Origin: CAIODY01 sp046051225
GTDB taxonomy: Bacteria; Bacteroidota; Bacteroidia; Chitinophagales; CAIODY01
DNA: 64,000 bases
NCBI GenBank assembly: GCA_046051225.1
Contig: JBJOOR010000001.1
Coordinates: 248,001 to 312,000, forward strand
Direction: 5' to 3'
Each line of letters starts with the position of its first letter. Position 1 is the first letter of the stretch. The notes beneath the pieces are model-generated. The model saw only the letters and a list, made by a program, of their open reading frames with translations. It did not search any database and was not told where the DNA came from. Position numbers and translations under genes: made by a program. Shown in pieces: positions 59,880-64,000 of the stretch.

Positions 59880-60756
59880 AAGTAAGTTCCTTTATCAATT
59901 TATAAAAATTAAAATCGGGATGTAGGTGATTTTCTTGTAAAGTATTTTTCAAAACTTGTTTGTCAAAGCCTTTCATTCTTCTTTGCTGAATTAACCGCAA
60001 AGCCTTATCGGTTAGTAATTGTAGTTTTTTATCTTGGCTATGTTGTTCGTTAAAATATTGTTCAATCACTTGCTGCAATTCTACTATTCCTACATTTTCG
60101 GTAGCAATAGTTTTTACAACAGGTATTTGCCAACTGCGTATAAATCGTTCATGAATCAACCTTTCCAGGTTTTTTATAAATCCTTCGGCATTAGGCAAAT
60201 CGCTTTTGTTTACTACAAACACATCTGCCACTTCCATCAATCCAGCTTTCATGTTTTGTACTTCGTCGCCAGCGGCAGGTGTTAAAGCCACAATGGTAAT
60301 ATCTGCCAAGCCAGCAATTTCAACTTCGCTTTGCCCTACGCCAACAGTTTCTACAATTATCAAATCAAAATCTGCCGCTTTCACAACATCGCATACTTCT
60401 AATATTTTTTCGCATAATCCACCCAACGAACCACGACTAGCCAACGAACGAATAAATACATTTTCAGAATTAAAATGCTCTGCCATTCTCACTCTATCGC
60501 CCAATAGCGAACCAAAATTAAAAGGCGACGATGGGTCGATAGCTAATATTGCAACACGTTTGTTTTGCTTTACATATTCTCTTACCAAAGCATTGGTTAA
60601 TGTACTTTTACCTGCGCCTGGTGCACCTGTAATGCCTACTACAGGTGTTGATTTTGTTTTCAAGTTTTCAAGCAATTCTTCATAGCCCGATAGTTCATTT
60701 TCAACTATCGAAATATTACGAGCCAATTGTTTATATGCTTGAAATTTATTTTGCAA
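59878..60756 (-). CDS. meaB: MeaB/ArgK-type P-loop GTPase (B12 mutase chaperone)
   Basis: 292 residues from a TTG at 60756 (no nearby ATG). The P-loop is GITGAPGAGKSTL, followed by VAILAIDPSSPFNFGSLLGD, SLGGLCEKI, VETVGVGQSEVEIAGLAD and VVNKSDLP. MeaB proteins protect and reload adenosylcobalamin-dependent methylmalonyl-CoA mutase. The mutase genes are not in the window. Adjacent M16 gene starts on the same strand 17 bp upstream. Confidence 0.95.
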   Translation of the reverse strand: MQNKFQAYKQLARNISIVENELSGYEELLENLKTKSTPVVGITGAPGAGKSTLTNALVREYVKQNKRVAILAIDPSSPFNFGSLLGDRVRMAEHFNSENVFIRSLASRGSLGGLCEKILEVCDVVKAADFDLIIVETVGVGQSEVEIAGLADITIVALTPAAGDEVQNMKAGLMEVADVFVVNKSDLPNAEGFIKNLERLIHERFIRSWQIPVVKTIATENVGIVELQQVIEQYFNEQHSQDKKLQLLTDKALRLIQQRRMKGFDKQVLKNTLQENHLHPDFNFYKLIKELT

Positions 60757-60773
60757 AAAATATTATTTTAAAT

Positions 60774-62048
60774 TTATCCTACTACTACTTCATACATTTT
60801 ATGGGTATCAAAATAGGTTTGAGCGCAAGCCAACACCTCATCGGCTGTGGCATTGCGGATAGATGCAATGGTTTCATAATAATCATCTATGCTTAAACCC
60901 ATTTGCAAATAACTTGTAAAAACAGATGCCATTTGAAAGATGTTTCCTACATCTTCTAAATAGCTACCCAGCATATAATTTTTTACTTTTTCTAATTCAT
61001 CTTTTTTGGGTTTTGTTTTTTTCATCAACTCAATTTCTTTGTAAATTTCTGTAATCGCATCTTTACAAACTTCTTTGCCCACTTCGGTTTTTATTACCAT
61101 CATGCTGCCCAATTTATCAAACCTAATACCCGAATGAATGCCATAAGTAAAACCTTTATCTTCTCTAATATTATTCATCAATCGGCTACCAAAATAACCA
61201 CCCAAAATGGTATTGGTAACTCGAAAAATATTCGAGTCTTTATGTTTTCTATCAATACTATGCATACCAATACGGATGCAGCTTTGCACAGCATCGGCAT
61301 TTTCTACATACATCTTTTTTTCATCATTTGGCAAGGCTGCTGCAAAGGTAGGTTCGGCAATTGTATTTTGTTTCCAATTGGTAGTGCCTACAGTTTTTTC
61401 GATAGCTTGTAATAAGGCATCATCAATACTACCAGCAATAAATAAAAATGCATTATTAGGCGAATAATATTGTTGATGAAATGATTTTAAATCGGCCGAT
61501 GAAACTTTATCGTAATCGCTTTCAATTACTATTGAACCATAAGGATGTTGGCTGCCATACAATGCTTCACGAAAAATTTGCTTGTTTAAAAAATCGGGTT
61601 TTTCTAAATTTTGTTTTAAGTTTTGTTTGCCTCTATGCAAGTTTGTTTTCAATTCCTTATCATCAAAAGTGGGTTCACAAATCATATCCATCATGGCAGG
61701 CAACAATGCAACTACATGTTTTTTTAAACTCGAAAAGCCTACCGTAGCATTATCATAATCAGCCACAGTACGAAGATTAGCACCATAAAAATCAAAATGG
61801 TCGGCTATCTGTACAGCATTCATTTTTGATGTGCCTTCTTGCAATTGCCTATTGGCATACGATGCAATTAATTGTTGTGGATGATAAATGGTGCCAGCTT
61901 TAAAGTGCAAGCTAATATCCATTACTGGCGTATTATCTAAATGCAAATAATATACTTCTAATCCGTTGGCAAATTTTGTTTTACCTAATTCGGGTAATTT
62001 AATTTCAGGAATGGCTTGTATTTTGGGAGCGATGGTTCTATCAATCAT
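60774..62048 (-). CDS. M16 family peptidase-like protein, non-catalytic type
   Basis: 424 residues with the two-domain M16B fold: FKAGTIYHPQQLIASYANRQ at the site where active members carry HxxEH, then ANLRTVADYDNATVGFSSLK. The C-terminal domain has NIREDKGFTYGIHSG, the Arg/Tyr region used by the regulatory subunit. The zinc motif is absent, so it should act as the inactive half of a heterodimer. The catalytic partner is usually adjacent but is not present in the window. Confidence 0.9.
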   Translation of the reverse strand: MIDRTIAPKIQAIPEIKLPELGKTKFANGLEVYYLHLDNTPVMDISLHFKAGTIYHPQQLIASYANRQLQEGTSKMNAVQIADHFDFYGANLRTVADYDNATVGFSSLKKHVVALLPAMMDMICEPTFDDKELKTNLHRGKQNLKQNLEKPDFLNKQIFREALYGSQHPYGSIVIESDYDKVSSADLKSFHQQYYSPNNAFLFIAGSIDDALLQAIEKTVGTTNWKQNTIAEPTFAAALPNDEKKMYVENADAVQSCIRIGMHSIDRKHKDSNIFRVTNTILGGYFGSRLMNNIREDKGFTYGIHSGIRFDKLGSMMVIKTEVGKEVCKDAITEIYKEIELMKKTKPKKDELEKVKNYMLGSYLEDVGNIFQMASVFTSYLQMGLSIDDYYETIASIRNATADEVLACAQTYFDTHKMYEVVVG

Positions 62049-62069
62049 TTGGTTATAGTTTATTTATTT

Positions 62070-62477
62070 TTATTCAGCGTTTCTAACTCTTCTTCTCGAG
62101 AATTTTTTTTCAGAAGTTCCTTTTTTTATCTGTATTCGTTTTTCGTTTTCGGCAGCAGGGGCAACGGTTTTAACACGTTTTATTTCGGGCTTTAATGCAG
62201 CTTGAATTACTTTAATAAATTTTTGCTGTGCTTTTTGCCTATTGCCCAATTGCGACCTATCGGTTTCGGATGTTATTTGCAATAAGCCTTCGGCATTTAT
62301 TTTGGCGGCAGCTTTTTTAAACACCAATTGCTTTTCAGCATCGGTTAATACTCGGCTTGATAATACATCAAAATACAATTCGGCTTTTGATGAAACTTTG
62401 TTTACGTTTTGTCCGCCTTTGCCGCCACTTCTGGCAAAGTTGAAAAAACATTCTTTAATTAGCGCTGCTTGATTCAT
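62070..62477 (-). CDS. arfB: Alternative ribosome-rescue peptidyl-tRNA hydrolase ArfB
   Basis: 135 residues. FARSGGKGGQNVNKVSSKAE contains the GGQ motif of the release-factor domain. The end is strongly basic (KKGTSEKKFSRRRVRNAE), the tail that enters the empty mRNA channel of stalled ribosomes. Size matches ArfB (YaeJ). It lies 21 bp upstream of the M16 gene on the same strand. Confidence 0.95.
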   Translation of the reverse strand: MNQAALIKECFFNFARSGGKGGQNVNKVSSKAELYFDVLSSRVLTDAEKQLVFKKAAAKINAEGLLQITSETDRSQLGNRQKAQQKFIKVIQAALKPEIKRVKTVAPAAENEKRIQIKKGTSEKKFSRRRVRNAE

Positions 62478-62567
62478 CTTTTATTTTTTTTAATTGATAG
62501 CACAAAGAACGGAAATTTTTGGTGTGATAATAAAATTTCAACATAGCTTTGCATCGCTAATTTTATA

Positions 62568-64000
62568 ATGGATATCAACTCATCTCGTAAAGCCGTTTTT
62601 CAATACATTTTTATTGGTGTAATTGCCTTGTTTTTGCTTCGATTATTTTATCTACAAATAATTGATAAAACCTATAAGCATTTAGCCGATGAAAATGCGC
62701 TGCGCAAAATCACCATTTATCCTTCTCGTGGCAGTATGTACGATAGAAAAAACAAATTAATTGTATGTAATCAAGCGCAATACGATTTAATGATTGTGCC
62801 TCGTGAATTAAAAAAATTTGATACCACTTTGTTTTGTCAGTTATTAGAAATTGATACCACTACTTTAAAAATTAATCTTCGCAAAGCTTACCAAACGCCT
62901 TATAAACCTTCAATTTTTTTAAAGCAATTACCTCAAAGGGTTTATTCACGGTTTGAAGAAAACATGTTCAACTTCCCAGGTTTTTATTCGCAGATACGAA
63001 CGGTAAGAAGCTACTTGCATAATTGCGCCGCCCACATGCTAGGTTATATTAGCGAAGTAGATGATAAAATTTTAAAGAAAAATAAATATTACAGAAGTGG
63101 CGATTATATTGGCATGAGCGGCATTGAACAACAATATGAAGAGCAACTTAGAGGTATACGTGGTTCAAGATTAGTATTGGTTGATGTACATAATCGCGAA
63201 CAAGGAAGTTTTAATAATGGTATAGAAGATACATTGGCTGTAGAGGGCGAAAATCTTACTTTAAGCATTGATATTGCTTTGCAAGAGTACGGCGAAAAAT
63301 TAATGAAAAATAAGATTGGAAGTGTAGTAGCTATTGAGCCCGAAACGGGCGAAATATTAGCTATGATAAGCAGCCCAACTTACGACCCCAATTTATTAAA
63401 CAGCCGTGAACGGGGTAAAAATTATAGGTTGTTGAATAACGATTCGATGAAGCCATTATTGAATAGGCCATTAATGGCAAACTATCCGCCAGGTAGTACT
63501 TTTAAGTTAATGGTTGGCTTGGTGGCTATGCAAACAGGAAGCATTACACCACAATTTGGTTATCCTTGTTCTCGTGGTTATCACTTAAATGGGTTAACTA
63601 TAAAGTGCCACCAACACCCTTCGGCAGGTAACATTACACAAGGCATTTTGAATAGTTGTAATGCCTATTTCTGTCAAGCATTTAGGCTAACTATTGATAA
63701 TAATCAAGTTGGAAAAAATGTACAAGAAGGCATGGATGTATGGCACAATATGATTTGTTCGTTTGGCTTTGGGCATAAGCTTGGTATTGATTTGCCTTCA
63801 GAAAAAGGATGCCTAGTACCCGATGCAAATTATTATAATAAAATGTATAAAGGTACTAATTGGCGATCACCCACTATTATTTCATTAGGCATTGGGCAGG
63901 GCGAAGTGTTGGCTACACCATTACAAATTGCTAACGAATTTGCTTGTATTGCCAATCGTGGATTTTTTTATACGCCACATGTGGCTAAAAAATTTATGGC
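62568..64000 (+). CDS. mrdA: Penicillin-binding protein 2 (MrdA), truncated by window end
   Basis: Open from the ATG at 62568 to the window edge (477 codons, no stop), the remaining ~150 residues lying beyond. An N-terminal membrane anchor (VFQYIFIGVIALFLLRLFYL) precedes the dimerisation domain (ITIYPSRGSMYDRKNKLIV, MSGIEQQYEEQLRGIRGS). The transpeptidase has the active Ser in YPPGSTFKL (residue 310) and the SxN motif in LNSCNAYF. PBP2 makes cell-wall cross-links for rod-shape elongation. A TTTGC box (62549-62553) lies 14 bp before the ATG. Confidence 0.95.
   Translation, partial: MDINSSRKAVFQYIFIGVIALFLLRLFYLQIIDKTYKHLADENALRKITIYPSRGSMYDRKNKLIVCNQAQYDLMIVPRELKKFDTTLFCQLLEIDTTTLKINLRKAYQTPYKPSIFLKQLPQRVYSRFEENMFNFPGFYSQIRTVRSYLHNCAAHMLGYISEVDDKILKKNKYYRSGDYIGMSGIEQQYEEQLRGIRGSRLVLVDVHNREQGSFNNGIEDTLAVEGENLTLSIDIALQEYGEKLMKNKIGSVVAIEPETGEILAMISSPTYDPNLLNSRERGKNYRLLNNDSMKPLLNRPLMANYPPGSTFKLMVGLVAMQTGSITPQFGYPCSRGYHLNGLTIKCHQHPSAGNITQGILNSCNAYFCQAFRLTIDNNQVGKNVQEGMDVWHNMICSFGFGHKLGIDLPSEKGCLVPDANYYNKMYKGTNWRSPTIISLGIGQGEVLATPLQIANEFACIANRGFFYTPHVAKKFM

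Overview
The window looks like a chromosomal segment of a low-GC member of the Bacteroidota, probably near Chitinophagales/Sphingobacteriales. This rests on: three secreted proteins with type IX secretion (T9SS) type A C-terminal sorting domains; recurring TAnnTTTG -7 promoter boxes, often with a TTG about 19-21 bp upstream; the general lack of Shine-Dalgarno sequences; family architectures typical of the phylum (short AMP nucleosidase, YyaL-type thioredoxin-domain protein, ECF sigma/anti-sigma pairs); and strong A/T codon bias. I see no phage, insertion sequence, CRISPR array, tRNA or rRNA. Most of the window is housekeeping gene content on both strands.

1-6.75 kb: a partial PAS histidine kinase, an AraC-type regulator, and a set of small envelope/stress genes on the minus strand: coiled-coil lipoprotein, beta-barrel protein, hydrophilic peptide, 51-residue membrane peptide, YtxH protein, holin-like membrane protein, DUF-type protein and AI-2E-family permease, followed by CsbD and a second beta-barrel protein. 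Four promoters (before the AraC gene, the 2.4 kb barrel gene, csbD and the lipoprotein-led operon) share an almost identical operator. It has an invariant 10-bp box plus two direct half-sites 21 bp apart, at a fixed distance from the -7 box. I read this as an autoregulated AraC envelope-stress regulon, and it is the strongest candidate here for an undescribed system.

7-21 kb: outer-membrane porin, TPR membrane protein, T9SS-exported glycosidase-like protein, M1 aminopeptidase, engB, a membrane protein, a candidate ~80-nt small RNA with its own promoter and terminator, a DUF2279 protein, asd, and an ECF sigma/anti-sigma/beta-barrel cluster.

21-36 kb: gmk, lutB, folB, a 1418-residue multi-PAS hybrid kinase, an RluA-type pseudouridine synthase, a SprT-like protein, a lipoprotein, a 1488-residue T9SS adhesin-like protein, and a second ECF sigma factor with a tiny partner.

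36-50 kb: nth, dapB, recR, EVE protein, YyaL-like protein, rimO, a glycosyltransferase/O-antigen ligase pair, amn, HsdR-N protein, xth, RNase HI, gamma carbonic anhydrase, an SPFH protein and a GNAT acetyltransferase.

50-64 kb: hemA-hemC (both apparently starting with TTG), ftsY, a rhomboid protease, a PIN-type toxin/antitoxin operon leading into cysS with a tandem palindromic operator, a CoA-binding protein, a T9SS protein, meaB, an orphan non-catalytic-type M16 peptidase, arfB, and the start of PBP2 (mrdA).

Small structured repeats recur: three inverted-repeat-flanked G/C-rich palindromes (one in frame inside the YyaL-like gene), 7-bp tandem repeats inside the anti-sigma and cysS genes, and phrase-like simple repeats between genes.
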